Shown: one piece after another, positions 53,800 to 63,896 of the stretch
Layout of the letters: the number at the start of each line of letters is the position of its first letter
How positions within the stretch are numbered: the stretch's first letter is position 1
NCBI RefSeq assembly: GCF_023159225.1
Contig: NC_063170.1
Coordinates: 26,252,301 to 26,316,300 of the forward strand
Source: Perognathus longimembris pacificus
Taxonomy: Eukaryota; Chordata; Mammalia; Rodentia; Heteromyidae
Direction of reading: 5' to 3'
DNA: 64,000 nt
The notes under the pieces: model-generated
What the model was told of the DNA's origin: nothing
Databases searched by the model: none
Seen by the model: the letters and a program-made list of their open reading frames with translations, nothing else
Made by a program: the position numbers and the translations under genes

Positions 53800-55320
53800 G
53801 GAGTTAAAAATGAAACAAGCTTCAGAGGACACGGGCTGCCGCTGCTGGCCGAGGTCGAGCTCCTCGGGCACCCTGACTCCGGCTGAGCACCGAGACCACA
53901 GCCGTGCGGGGGAGGGGGGCAAGTTTCCCGTCTCCGGCGTGCGGGACAGCAGCGAGCAGGAATGGGCTCTGAGAACTTTCGATGCTGTCTGGGACCCCAG
54001 TTCTTGAGGATTCGGTTCCAATGGGCCGTCATCCTATTACTCGCGCCCCCCACCCCCCGCCCAACTCGGAGCCTCCGGCCGTCCCCCGAGGGTGGAAAAA
54101 GGCTGCCCAGTCACCCCTCCCAGCCCGATGACCTCCCCTCCCTCCGTCCAGCACACTTCTTCCCCACTGCGCTCCTTTTGTCTGTCCCCTCGCCCTCCCT
54201 GCGGGGCGGGATCCGCAGTCTCCAGCCCCCTGGAGAGCCTGAGCGCTGGGGCTGGGGGCTGTTCTCCGCCCGCTCCCCGCAGGAGGGACAGCCCGCGGCG
54301 GGGGCGCCCCGGAGCCGAGGCCAATCTCCCCCTCCCCCAGCGCGTGCCATCTGCCGCCTGTCAGCCTCTCTCCGTGGGCCTCGATCCCAGGAGCCGGTGG
54401 GGGTAGGGGGAGCGGCCGATCCGCCCCTCCTTCCCGGGCGCCTCGAGGCCTCTGCCCTCGCTCTGGCCCTTGACACCTCTTTTCAGTCTAACGCTGGCCA
54501 TGCACGGGCGGCCAGAGGGGAGAAGGGGGGCTCTGGTTCCCTTCGCGAGGCCGAGGTATAGGGCACTCGGACGCACAAGATGGGGAGGATCGTGGCCAGG
54601 GTTGGCAGCCCGAATCCGGGGAAGTGGAGGCCTTCAAAGCCCAGTCAGGCGAGGGCCCTGGCATGAGGTCGCCCCTGTGGGGGTCTTCCGTCGTCACCGT
54701 GCTAGGACTCGGCGCCGCGTTCCGCCTGTTCCCCGACTCCACCTCGGGGATGGCCTGGCAGCCCCCCCGCCCCCTCCCCCCCAGCCTCTGGCCTTTCTCC
54801 GCGTCTGCGGGTCAGCGCTCCCAAGCTGCAGGGGTGCGGGGGTGGCATCTACCTCGGCAATCAGCCCAGCACGGGGCTGGCGAGCGGGGCCCGGCGGGAC
54901 CGCGCAGCGAACAGAGGGGGGCGCGGGCTCGGCTGGCGGGCAGGCCGGGAAACCGCGGGGCGCGGGCACCCTGCTTAGGGCGGGCGCCGATGCTGAGCTG
55001 GCCCCGGCGCTGCTTCTCGGCGGGCAGCGGGTTTTTCCGTGAAAGGTTGCCCTGGGTAACTCGTCTCCGAGGGGACACAGCCCTCCCCGCTCCAAGTGGC
55101 AACTTATCGATCCACGAGATTGATAACCCCCAGCGCCCGCGCCGAGCACCCGCTCCACTCTCCAGGTCCGGGAGTGCCGACCCAACGTGGCGCCACTTGC
55201 CCGGGAAGGGGGCCTCTCCCCAACCTTGCATCAGGCCGTTAGCAGCTGGTGGAAGAGGGAAGCTCGGAAAGGCAGGCTTAGGGAAGCTGCCCTAAGACTG
55301 CGCCCTCCGTGAGTCAGCTG
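53800..55320. promoter_or_regulatory. second GC-rich/CpG island block upstream of ZNF423
   Basis: CG-dense sequence runs from about 53.8 to 55.3 kb, separated from the exon-1 island by about 370 bases of ordinary composition (55320-55690). It may be a shore, an alternative 5' exon or promoter of ZNF423, or a Polycomb-type extension of the island; sequence alone does not separate these. The many overlapping ORFs in all frames have no recognisable domain and are treated as composition artefacts. Confidence 0.6.
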
Positions 55321-56899
55321 GAGACCCAAGTGTCAAGCAACTCAAGCCTTGAAGGGATGCGGGGCTCCCCCTGGTGGTCGGGGCAAAACTTTGTGTAAAG
55401 TAGAAGTTCGTTGATTTCTTTGTATCGGTCTTGGAGAGAAGGGGTACTACCGAAGTGTTTTGGGAGTAAGGCATGTCTTTTATAAAAAGCCATAGCCAGG
55501 AAACGAGCACCAGGCTCGGAAACCCTACAAAAGCGGGTGTATTAGCTCAGGGAAGTTAGTTGGATGCAGTGCAAGGGGTCTTGTCTTGGAAGACTCAGAG
55601 ATCCGCAGAAACAGAGGGGGGGTGGGTAGGCAGGTCATGGATGGTTCTGGAGCGTAGGGTGGCGATGTTAGGGTAGCTCACCTCAGTTTGCTTCCCCATT
55701 CTCTCCCTCACTTTTTGCAGTTCGTGATGCTAATGCATCTAGGCCAACTTGCCAGCCCGCGTGGGCCTTGTGTCTGCTCCCTCCTCCCGCCCCCGGGGCC
55801 GCCAGCGCCTGAGCCGGGGCCTCGCTTGCCGGTGCGGTGCCCATGCCCGCGTCGTGCCTGCTGCCGCCGCCACCGCCGCGGTCCGGGTTTTGCGGGCGGC
55901 CGGAGCTGTATTTCCAACGCTGTCCATCGCTCGGTGCTGTTGGCCCTCTCTCCGTCTGATCCGAGCCGGAGCAGTGCGGGGCGCCCCACGGGATCAGAGC
56001 GCTCCCCCGCCGGGACTCCGCTCCTCACATCCTCCTGCTGGGACCCGGCTACATTTCCAGCCAAGCCTGGCTTTATTATGTGTCTCTGCAGTGCAGCCCC
56101 AGCAGCCGGATCGGGAGGAGGAGAGCCAGCGACCACAAAGAAGACAGGAGCGCGAGCGAGGCTGGCGGGCGGGCCGGCGCCGGCTGGAGCGCGGAGGAGC
56201 CGGGGCGCAGCCGCCGCCGCCGCTGCCCGGGAGGACAGGAGCCCGGCCGCCGCCGCCTGCTCGTCCTCCGCCTCCGCCACCGCGGCCGCCGCGTCCCCCC
56301 TCTCCGAGCTCTTGGTCCATGGAGGCAGCTAGCGGGGCCGGCGACTTGGCACCGGCCTGGGGATCGGCTGCGCGCCGCGCACTGAGCACCGCAGCCCGAG
56401 GGCAGGCAGCGACGGCCCGGCGCACGGGCTGAGCGATGCCCGGGGCACGGGTGCGCCTTCCCGCCGCCTCCTGAGCGCCCCTTCCTCCTCTCGAGAGCCG
56501 GTTGCCGGGCCGAGCTGATAGCCAGAGAAGGGGGCGTGAGCCAGGGGCCCCGAGCCGTGGCTGCCTAGCCACTGCGGCCGTTTCGAGCCCCCCCTCCAAG
56601 TAGGCTGAGTTGAGGGTCCCCTCTCCCTGCCCATCACTATCTCCAAACCTGGCGTTTGGACATTTTTGAGCTACTAATATTTATTATTATTTTTTATGCG
56701 CGGCAGGGGATAATTTGAAGGATTTTTTTCCCCGGGGGGTGCTGATCTCTGAGCTCCCGACCGCCTCCAGTCTCCCCCCCGCCCCACACCCCACCGAGAC
56801 CCTCTCGACTCCAGCCCGGCTCCCCTTTCTCAGATGGGTTCATTGTGAGCTCTACACCGGGCTGCGTGGCCGGACGCCTGCAAACTTTGCACAAAAATC

Positions 56900-57018
56900 C
56901 GGCAAGGGGCGGAGGAGGAGAGGGAGGAGGAGGGTGAAGGTGGCGGTGGGGTGGGGGAGGGAGGGAGGGGGCCGCAGGGGCCGGGGGCCGGCGGGGGGTG
57001 GGGAGGAGGAGGGGGGCG
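56900..57018 (+). promoter_or_regulatory. G-quadruplex-prone G-rich run upstream of ZNF423 exon 1
   Basis: The + strand carries many closely spaced runs of three or more G (GGGCGGAGGAGG, GGGGTGGGGGAGGGAGGG, GGGGTGGGGAGG), more than enough for quadruplex motifs on the non-template strand. It abuts the T tract. Function is inferred from sequence only. Confidence 0.45.
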
Positions 57019-57028
57019 GCTTTTTTTT

Positions 57029-57060
<32 letters not shown>
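57019..57060 (+). repeat. T tract (T8-CC-T29) in the ZNF423 promoter island
   Basis: An uninterrupted run of 29 T at 57031-57059 is preceded by T8 and CC, about 325 bases upstream of the start codon and directly after a strongly G-rich stretch. No SINE body is attached on either side, so it does not look like a retroposon tail. Length is likely polymorphic and the tract would be expected to disfavour nucleosomes. Confidence 0.9.
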
Positions 57061-57061
<1 letters not shown>

Positions 57062-57383
57062 ATAACTCGGCTCGGCCGAGTGGCCTCCGGACTCCCCGCG
57101 CCGCTGGGACCCAGAGCCCCCGGCTGCCGCATTGCAACAGGCAGAGCCCCGGCGCGCCCCCCAGGCCTCCCCCCGCCCCGAGTGGCCTCGGCCGGCCCAG
57201 GACGTACCCCCCAGGGAGGGCGCCCCAGACCTGCGGTCCGCTCCCCACAGCCGCCGAGCCGGCTGCAGAAAAAGAAAGTTTCCGAAAGGCAGAAGGAGAA
57301 GGGGGAGCAGGGCTGCTCGGAGCGGCGGGGGGCGGCGGGGGGAGCCGGCCGCGGAGGGCGACGGAGCGCCCGGAGCCCCGGAC

Positions 57384-57423
57384 ATGTCCAGGCGGAAGCA
57401 GGCGAAGCCGCGCTCGGTGAAAG
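57384..57423 (+). CDS. ZNF423: ZNF423 first coding exon (13 codons plus 1 nt)
   Basis: The ATG at 57384 reads MSRRKQAKPRSVK, then one G, and the exon ends at 57423 before GTGAGC, a consensus donor, giving a phase-1 intron. From memory this is the N-terminus of the longer ZNF423/Zfp423 isoform, whose next residue is Val (GTN), which fits the split codon. The paralogue ZNF521 begins MSRRKQAKPRSLK, so the Val at residue 12 decides for ZNF423. The MSRRKQ opening is shared by SALL, BCL11 and FOG proteins and is known in those families as a NuRD-recruiting repression motif. ZNF423 is a nuclear 30-C2H2-finger factor acting with SMADs, EBF and retinoic-acid receptors in adipocyte, cerebellar and olfactory development. 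All fingers lie beyond this window. Kozak context is moderate (G at -3, T at +4). The exon sits in a CpG island, as expected for a developmental gene. Confidence 0.86.
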
Positions 57424-57660
57424 GTGAGCGAGCGAGCGAGGCCCGGCGGAGGCGCGAGCGAGCGAACGAGCGAGGGAGCGGGGAGGGAGGGTAGGAGCGA
57501 GGGAGGAGGGACCGGCGAGCGAGCGGGCGGGCGGGCGGCCGGGGACCCGCGCGAGCGAGCCGAGAGGTGGAGGAGGAGGCGGTGGCGGAGGCGGAGGCGG
57601 AGGCGGAGGGGGTGGAGGAAGCCGAGATCGGGAGGCGGAGGCAGCGGAGGGGGCACGGCG
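57424..57660 (+). repeat. GAGC/GGCGGA-rich simple sequence at start of intron 1
   Basis: Imperfect GAGC repeats (57428-57475 and 57512-57565) and GGAGGC repeats (57580-57612) form a strongly G-skewed purine-rich block immediately after the splice donor. Confidence 0.7.
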
Positions 57661-58240
57661 CGGACACACTGCCCTCTCGTTCCTCTCCAGGCCCGGTGCT
57701 GACGCTCGCGGGGCCCGGGGCCTGGGGGTGCCCACTAGGGGACCCTCGTAGCTCCCCGCGTGCGGGTCCAGGACCCGTGTGGCCAATCATGGGGTGCGGG
57801 CCCGTCTTGGCGGGGATTGCGAATGTCGGTGGCGGGAGGAAGGAAGAGGCGAGGAGGATGGCGCTCGGGAGGCCGCCGTCGCTGGCGCTGGGCCTCACCA
57901 GCTTTCTTCTGCGTCCTCCTTGGCGCCCCGGGGTGCAGAGGGGGAGCCTGGATGTTGCGGCCCCCGCCGTCCCCTCCCCGCCCCCTGCCCTGGCTGCGCT
58001 CCCGGCCGGGGCCCCCGCACTTCCTGCCTGCTCCGCCGAGGCCCACCGGGCAAGGAGCCTCCGACAGGAGTTCATTGTCTGCGCCGCGCCGGCGGGACGC
58101 GGGTTCCCGGGGGAGCGCAGTGGCCGCCGGCAGCGCCTCTTGGTGCGGGGGCCCGGAATCCGACCCCTGGCTGTCGCATCTCCAGCACCCAGATTAGCTT
58201 CCTATACCGAATCCCCGGGGCGCGCACGTTTGTGAGGAGC

Positions 58241-60849
58241 TACATCTAAGTGTACACACACATGCACATATGCACGCACGTTCGCACGCTTACACTCCAT
58301 GCTTGGCGTTTCATTTCCACCTAGGGCCCCCGGCTCAGGGGCCCCTGGAGCGCAGAAGTCGGGCAGAGGCCTCGCGCTGGCCCTGGTCCCCTCCCTGTCC
58401 CTTTCTCTTCATAGGGCTGCGTCTCCTGGTCCGGCCCGCCGCTTTGTCCCCTTTCCAGCCCTTCGGGTGGGTGCTGGGTCTGCTGGCTGCCCTGGGAGAT
58501 GATTGAGAACGGCTGCGTGTTGAAGCAAGTCTAGGCTTTCGTCCTCTTCGAACTCTTCTGGTGACCTCTGGGCGCAGCCCAGTTCTGTTCTGAAAAGTTC
58601 ATTTCCTGGAGGCCTGCGCGGGAAGGCGTTGGGGCCCCGCTCCCTTCCTGCCAGCTTTGCTCCTGGCTGGAATGGCTGGGACGGAATCTGGCACCACTGA
58701 GAGTGGTGACACCCTCCATCTCGCTGCCCACAGAGACGCTTCCTGTCATCTTAGGGGACACTTGCAGTCCAAACTCTTGGCGTCCCGTTTGCTTCCTCTC
58801 CCTTCATTCTTTGAGAGAAGTTGGTCTTGTTCTGCCTGCTGTCCAATATCCCAACCGAAAGCAGGTTACCTGCCCCACAGAACTGCGGGCGTCCAGGCTG
58901 TTGTGATTGTCCAGCAAGGACATCAGAGGAGCCTCTCAGAAGAGGACACAGGAGAAGGACTCATGTTTGTCTATTTGCCCAGTAGAAGAGCCCCGTGGCT
59001 TGAAGTAATGTTTGATTTTGCTTTCCCTGGCTTACTGCTCACTCACTCCTCTAAGCCACTTAACACAGCTCAAAAGAAAATGTATGATCTGAATTTCTAG
59101 TCAGGTTGTCTTTTGTAAAGATATAAAGGTTGCTTACCTGCCCTCCTTATTTAGAAGGCCACAGCCACAGAAAGCAAAGCTGTGAACCAGAGGGGTGGAT
59201 GTTTCAGAGTTGCTGGAAATGAATTCTAAAACCACTCTGATCTCAGAAAAAGACTCAAGAATTAGACTTCAGTCTTTCATGAAATGAGCCTTGAGATGCT
59301 TTTAATGAGTGTCTGTCTCTAAAGGTATATGTGTGTATGTGTAGCACATATTTCAAGCAAATTCATGGGGAAAAACCAGGCAAGTAGGAGTCAGACCAGT
59401 GAAGGCATTTTGAGAAATGTAAACATCAACCATGCAGCCAGCACCTCTCAGCCTTTCTGCCCTTGGAGTTGGAGACCCCCTGTTTCTCCCCAGGGTTCTT
59501 TGCTTTTTCCCTAAGTAGCCACAGCAGCTCCAACCCTTGTCTCTCACCATTTTGCCTTTGATTCAGTTTACTGGGGTGAATAGGGTGGAGATATGGCCAC
59601 TTATCAAGGGAAGAATTAAGAGAGAAGATAATTTGAATAGATAAGAGTTACAGCAGGCGATGGATTTATTGCTGTTCAAGAACTGTCCCTTTCTCTCAAG
59701 CAATATTGCAAAGTGTGTGCTTAAATGTGGACAGTTCTATACCCAGTGTTTGAAATGGCAAGGTCTTCACCTTTAAAGATGCTTGAAGGTGCTTCTTAAG
59801 AAACAGCAGTGCGTTTTGCATTTCATTTTATTTTCTGTCCACTGTTGTGTGTCAGGGCTAATGTAGAGGCATTGTGGACTTCCCCAGCCCCTTGCACTGC
59901 TGTGAATGTTGCCTGACTGTAATTTGTAATTGATCTCTGAAATATGAAAAGCCCATAGCAGGAAGGAAAGACAGAAATGTAACAATTTTGAATGGATGCT
60001 CAGAAAGGTGTGATTTGAAAGCAAAGGCATTGCTGCTTTGAAAATGAAACAGTCCTGGGGGAGGGGGGACTCACTTCCTACTGGCCCACATAGCCTCCCT
60101 CTGGCGTGGGGTCACTTGTCCCCTTGGGATGTTTGTCCTTCATTGGAAAACCAAGCTCCACAGGGAGGACACCACCAATATTGGGAAGGGGGCTAGGGCA
60201 GTAGGTCAGGGAGCGAATAAATAGCCTCATTGGTTTTCAAAAACCTTGAGGTTTTGCTTAAAAACGAAACAAAAAGAAACACTCAACAAACACATCAGTG
60301 TTGGAAAAGTCACAGTCAGGCTGATTTTCCTCACCCTACCCCCCCCCCCGCCCTTTTCTATGTCATGGTGATGTGGTATGGTGTGGTATTAGTTATTATT
60401 TGTTCCCTTTGATAATTTTGGCCTCATTCCCCCGGCTGTTCTCTGAGGTTATTTCTGCAGATGATATCAGCTGGTTTGGTGACCATTCCTGGTCAGTATC
60501 TCTGTCACTCACCATTAAAGAGACCTGTTCCCTTTGCTTGCCAATCCATACAGCAGCCTCTTTACTCCTATGGAAAACGAATGTATCTTTCTACTAGCCT
60601 CAGTTTAAAACTTTTGACTGATTTGTTTTACTGTTGGTTTTTCCCCCATCTAGTAACTGCTGTTAATTACAGTTCTTTGTATTAATTAGCATTCAGACTG
60701 TGTCCATATACCTCCTACCCTAACATCTCAAACTAACCCCAGTGACTTCACGTGCACCTTGTTTCCTTCTTTGTCTTCCTCTTCTGCCAGCCTGGAGCTC
60801 CTCAAAAGTCCATCTTATAAATTTGGTGGTCTGGGGACTTGGGAACAGT
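58241..60849 (+). other. ZNF423 intron 1, ordinary unique sequence
   Basis: Nothing recognisable as a gene, SINE, LTR or RNA. It contains a short alternating run near 58250-58290 (ACAC/CACGTT) and C9 at 60342-60350. It falls in the SINE-free zone. Confidence 0.6.
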
Positions 60850-61060
60850 GGAGTTCACCATTGTGCGTGTTTCCATGGAAATAATTGAGGTGTAATAAAT
60901 AGAGGCATTCTGAGGTTACAGGTTTCTTGATTCAGCTGAGACCACATACAAGTGTAAATTGTTGAGATTTGTTTGGCTAAATTCACATGATCTTGCAGGA
61001 AGGGCAAAACAAATCCTTTGTAGATTCCCTTAGCTTTATATGTGGATTCAGGTAGGCAAC
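60850..61060 (+). promoter_or_regulatory. candidate conserved non-coding element in ZNF423 intron 1
   Basis: Unique, SINE-free, balanced-to-AT-rich sequence with a dense set of short developmental-factor-like words: TAATAAAT, AAATTGTT, ACAAATCCTTTG and GATTTGTTTGGCTAA. The texture resembles vertebrate enhancers flanking developmental genes. Conservation cannot be tested here. Confidence 0.3.
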
Positions 61061-61164
61061 ATTTAATTCTAATATTTAACCCCCCTCCCCAATTATGCTA
61101 TTGATTTCCAGCTTTGGAAGGATCTGTTTCATTGTAGCAAGTATCCTTTATGTCTGGTAATTGC

Positions 61165-61405
61165 TGTTTAGATTCTTACACCTGTTTCCTTGCAAAAACT
61201 TAATAAGCAATAAAATAAGATAACTGTGCGTCTGGCAGGAGAATCTTGCTAAACGTTAACCATAAGGTGTCTAGTGTGCATTAATAATGAAAGGTGCAAA
61301 ATGCTGGTGACTTTGCAGTCATAAAGTCATTTGGTAGGAGCAGCCAGCCTGGTAATGTTGTGGCATGCTTCAGTGTGTTAACTGCGGAGGAGGAGGAGGG
61401 GAAGT
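61165..61405 (+). promoter_or_regulatory. candidate conserved non-coding element in ZNF423 intron 1
   Basis: Contains AGATAA (GATA-like, 61219), AGGTGTCT (T-box half-site-like), GCATTAATAATGAAA (homeodomain/POU-like) and CATAAAGTCA within 240 bases of unique sequence with no repeat similarity. Confidence 0.3.
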
Positions 61406-62499
61406 CACACCAGCAGAAAACTGGAGCACAGCCGCCTTGAGTTCAGTATTCCTAGCTGGAGACATAAGGCTGAGGTCTGCTTCCATCTAATAGAAAGTTG
61501 CAATAATTGCTGTATCAGTAGCCAGCTCTTAAGCTGGTGGCTGTGGAATTCTTCCCCTGATGTAGGATTTAATAGTCTGGCAATTAGATGCATTGATTTC
61601 TCTTAACTGTTCATTTGGATGTGTAAACGAAAGGAGCCCACCACTGAGGCTGCCTTACTGCCGGGTTCTAAAAAAGGCTGGTTTAGGTGGTGGTGGTGGT
61701 GGTAGGAGAAGGTGGATCTTTAGGGTAGCATTTGGATCTCTTTCCTTACCTTAAAAAAAAAAAAAAAAAAAGAATCTCTGCCCATTCTGCAGTGAAATGA
61801 AGGGCACCTGTTGTTCCGTGCTATGTTAAAAAGAAACAGGGTCCACTTATGTCTAAAAAGTGAAAACTCCTCTTCCTACTGCAAATGCTTCTAGAATAAA
61901 ATATCTCTATCTTTGAGTGACTGGACTCAGTTTCATGTGGTCTATTGAGTGCCAGAGGGTGAAAGGCACAAAACACCTTGGGCTCTTCTAGCAGAGAGAG
62001 AAGCCTCCCTCTTCACGATAGGGTGGGACCCAAAGCCACCTGGACCAGGGGCTCTGATGAGGCGTGGGCCCTTTGTGTGTTGTGCCCATCATCTTGGATC
62101 CTTTAAGGCTGGGGGCTGAATGACTTCTTGGTTTGGAACGTGTGTAGACAATAAGCTGTCTTGAACATTAGCTCTGTAAGCATCCTGCACCTAGATCTGC
62201 AGTTTCTGTAGTTTGCCAGCTCCTGACCATACAGGCATCTAAAATTATCTTGAAGTAATCAAGCAGAGGGTGGCTATGTCTCCTGATGGCCCTGTCATTT
62301 TGCTAAGGCAAGTACAACCTTGTCCATGGTACACTGTTTGCAAAGACTAGTAGTACCGTCATATCTGGAGATCATTTGCCACACAGACACTGGGGTTTCC
62401 TCATAGTTGTAGGTGTAGGGCAACTACAACAGAGAGTGCTCTGGAGACTTAGTGTGTGCCCTATTACACAGGGTGGTGGGGAAACCCTAATAGAAGTTG

Positions 62500-63000
62500 G
62501 TTAGCAAATTTGACAATTTTGTGCATAGATTCTTAGCTTGTGATTAGAGTTGTTTTGCATCCCCAAATGGACTAACTCTGGATTGGTTCCATCCTGCTTG
62601 AAGTTTCTAGTTCTGGCTGTTGGCTCCCTCCGCCTGCTGTGGCCACTAGGCAGGGTGAAGTTGATGGGGGGAATTTGGGTGGCAACTTTTGATTCATAGC
62701 TTACCTGCCAGGATTGGCTGCAGCCAGCGATTGGGGTTGTACTCTCAGTAAATAAAAATACTTTACTGCTTTCAAGGAGCACCAATTAGCTGATTGCTCC
62801 GCAGTGGCTGTCTTTTAAGGAGAATGCTGTTTTACCTATCTTCTTGTACAAAGGTTTGATTTTTAATGTCTTGTGAGAAGGATTCTCTTTGTCTTGATTG
62901 ATGTCAGGAATAAAAGCATGATGGTAATATCCTTTTGAAAGCTATTGTACTGTCAGCCCCGGCTGACAGCAGGAGGGCCTCCCAGTGTTATAGATTAGTG
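62500..63000 (+). promoter_or_regulatory. candidate conserved non-coding element in ZNF423 intron 1
   Basis: About 500 bases of unique DNA. Visible words include CCAATTAGCTGATTG (homeodomain), GTAAATAAAAAT (forkhead-like), GTACAAAGG (TCF/LEF-like) and the 20-base palindrome at 62950-62969 containing two opposed TGACAG half-sites. The enhancer call is inference. Confidence 0.3.
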
Positions 63001-63800
63001 CTGTGAAAACAGTCACATTTTCTTTGTTACGTGGCTGTTGTTCTACTTGCAAAGTCAATTACACAATGTTGGAGCTCAGTTACCCAGTTGACTTTGGGAG
63101 TAGCAGTGTCTTTCATTCTCATTTTAAAGATATAATTTTTCTTTGTAGATGTTGTTGTTTTGTTTTCTTCCTTCCGTTCTTCTTTAACCTGCCTCTCCTC
63201 TTCCTCTGGTAACCTTGCCTCCTCTGCGTCTCCCCACCCACCTCATCCCAACAGTCTGAACATGTTAGGGAGGCAAACACTCTGGTTTCGTTTGTGACAA
63301 GTGAAATTCAAAGATTGCCATATCATTATCTGTGAATTCTCCTGTTCATTCACATTTCGCTGGCTTCTTATTGATAAGAGTAGCTTCCGAGCCAAGGTAC
63401 ACAAAAACCCATCAGATGAGATTACCATATTGGTAATCTCTTGAGATTATGGTGTTGATGATCTCTTATCCAGTGGGTTGTTCTTTGGATTTAGGGTCAT
63501 GGAGGAAGGCAAATTGACAGGTTTTCTTTTTCTTCTTGTTCTGTTGCTGGGTTGATGGGACTCTGGAAAACAGTTTTCTGTTGCAAAAGATTCCTGTGTG
63601 TTCAGATGTCAGGGGTTGAGGCTGTTGAATTTGTGATTTGTCATCCTGCATGGTATTATGGGGGCAGGTGGGAGGGGTCTTAAGGGAGAACCCCATCTAT
63701 CCTCCTATTGGAGGTGACCAATGTTTGTAGGGCTGAATTATAAGGCCTTTTCAATATACCTTTTCTGGGAATATGGGGACTGACTCAGGAGGGATTTGCA

Positions 63801-63896
63801 TCCCCATTCATGAAGCAAGTGCAATATACATATGTACATATATACATATGTACATACATACATATATTGATATGTTTATATATACATATGTATGTT
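63801..63896. repeat. TACATA-type alternating microsatellite
   Basis: Imperfect ATAC/ATGT alternating purine-pyrimidine array at about 63822-63895, made of overlapping palindromes such as ACATATGT, directly before a SINE. Confidence 0.85.

Larger units (their letters stand above)
55690..58240 (+). promoter_or_regulatory. ZNF423: CpG island promoter of ZNF423
   Basis: About 2.5 kb of dense C+G with very frequent CG dinucleotides surrounds the first coding exon. Visible elements are GCC-trinucleotide runs near 56205-56290, an AT-rich interruption at 56670-56697 (TATTTATTATTATTTTTTAT) inside the island, a G-rich run at 56905-57020, a T tract at 57031-57059 and GAGC repeats just after the donor. 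The transcription start cannot be placed from sequence alone. The AT-rich patch is a possible core-promoter landmark, but CpG-island promoters usually start at many sites. Long open frames here on both strands come from lack of AT-rich stop codons. Confidence 0.8.

Noticed and set aside
55688..56600. Long open frames (190-227 codons) on both strands in the CpG island
   Set aside because: Overlapping frames in several phases, Pro/Arg/Ala/Gly-rich low-complexity peptides and no domain: a result of few AT-rich stop codons. Also lies in the probable ZNF423 5' UTR or promoter.
57384..57423. ZNF521, SALL, BCL11 or FOG gene start instead of ZNF423
   Set aside because: All share MSRRKQ, but the residues AKPRSVK and the phase-1 junction fit ZNF423; ZNF521 has Leu at residue 12 and the others diverge after MSRRKQ.
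57384..57494. Reading exon 1 on past 57423 (GERASEARRR)
   Set aside because: GTGAGC at 57424 is a strong donor at the known exon boundary and the read-through is GAGC simple repeat.
56694..58075. Minus-strand frames of 318-407 codons antisense to ZNF423 exon 1
   Set aside because: Proline/Arg-rich, run through the A29 complement as poly-Lys, and overlap in three phases. No recognised protein.
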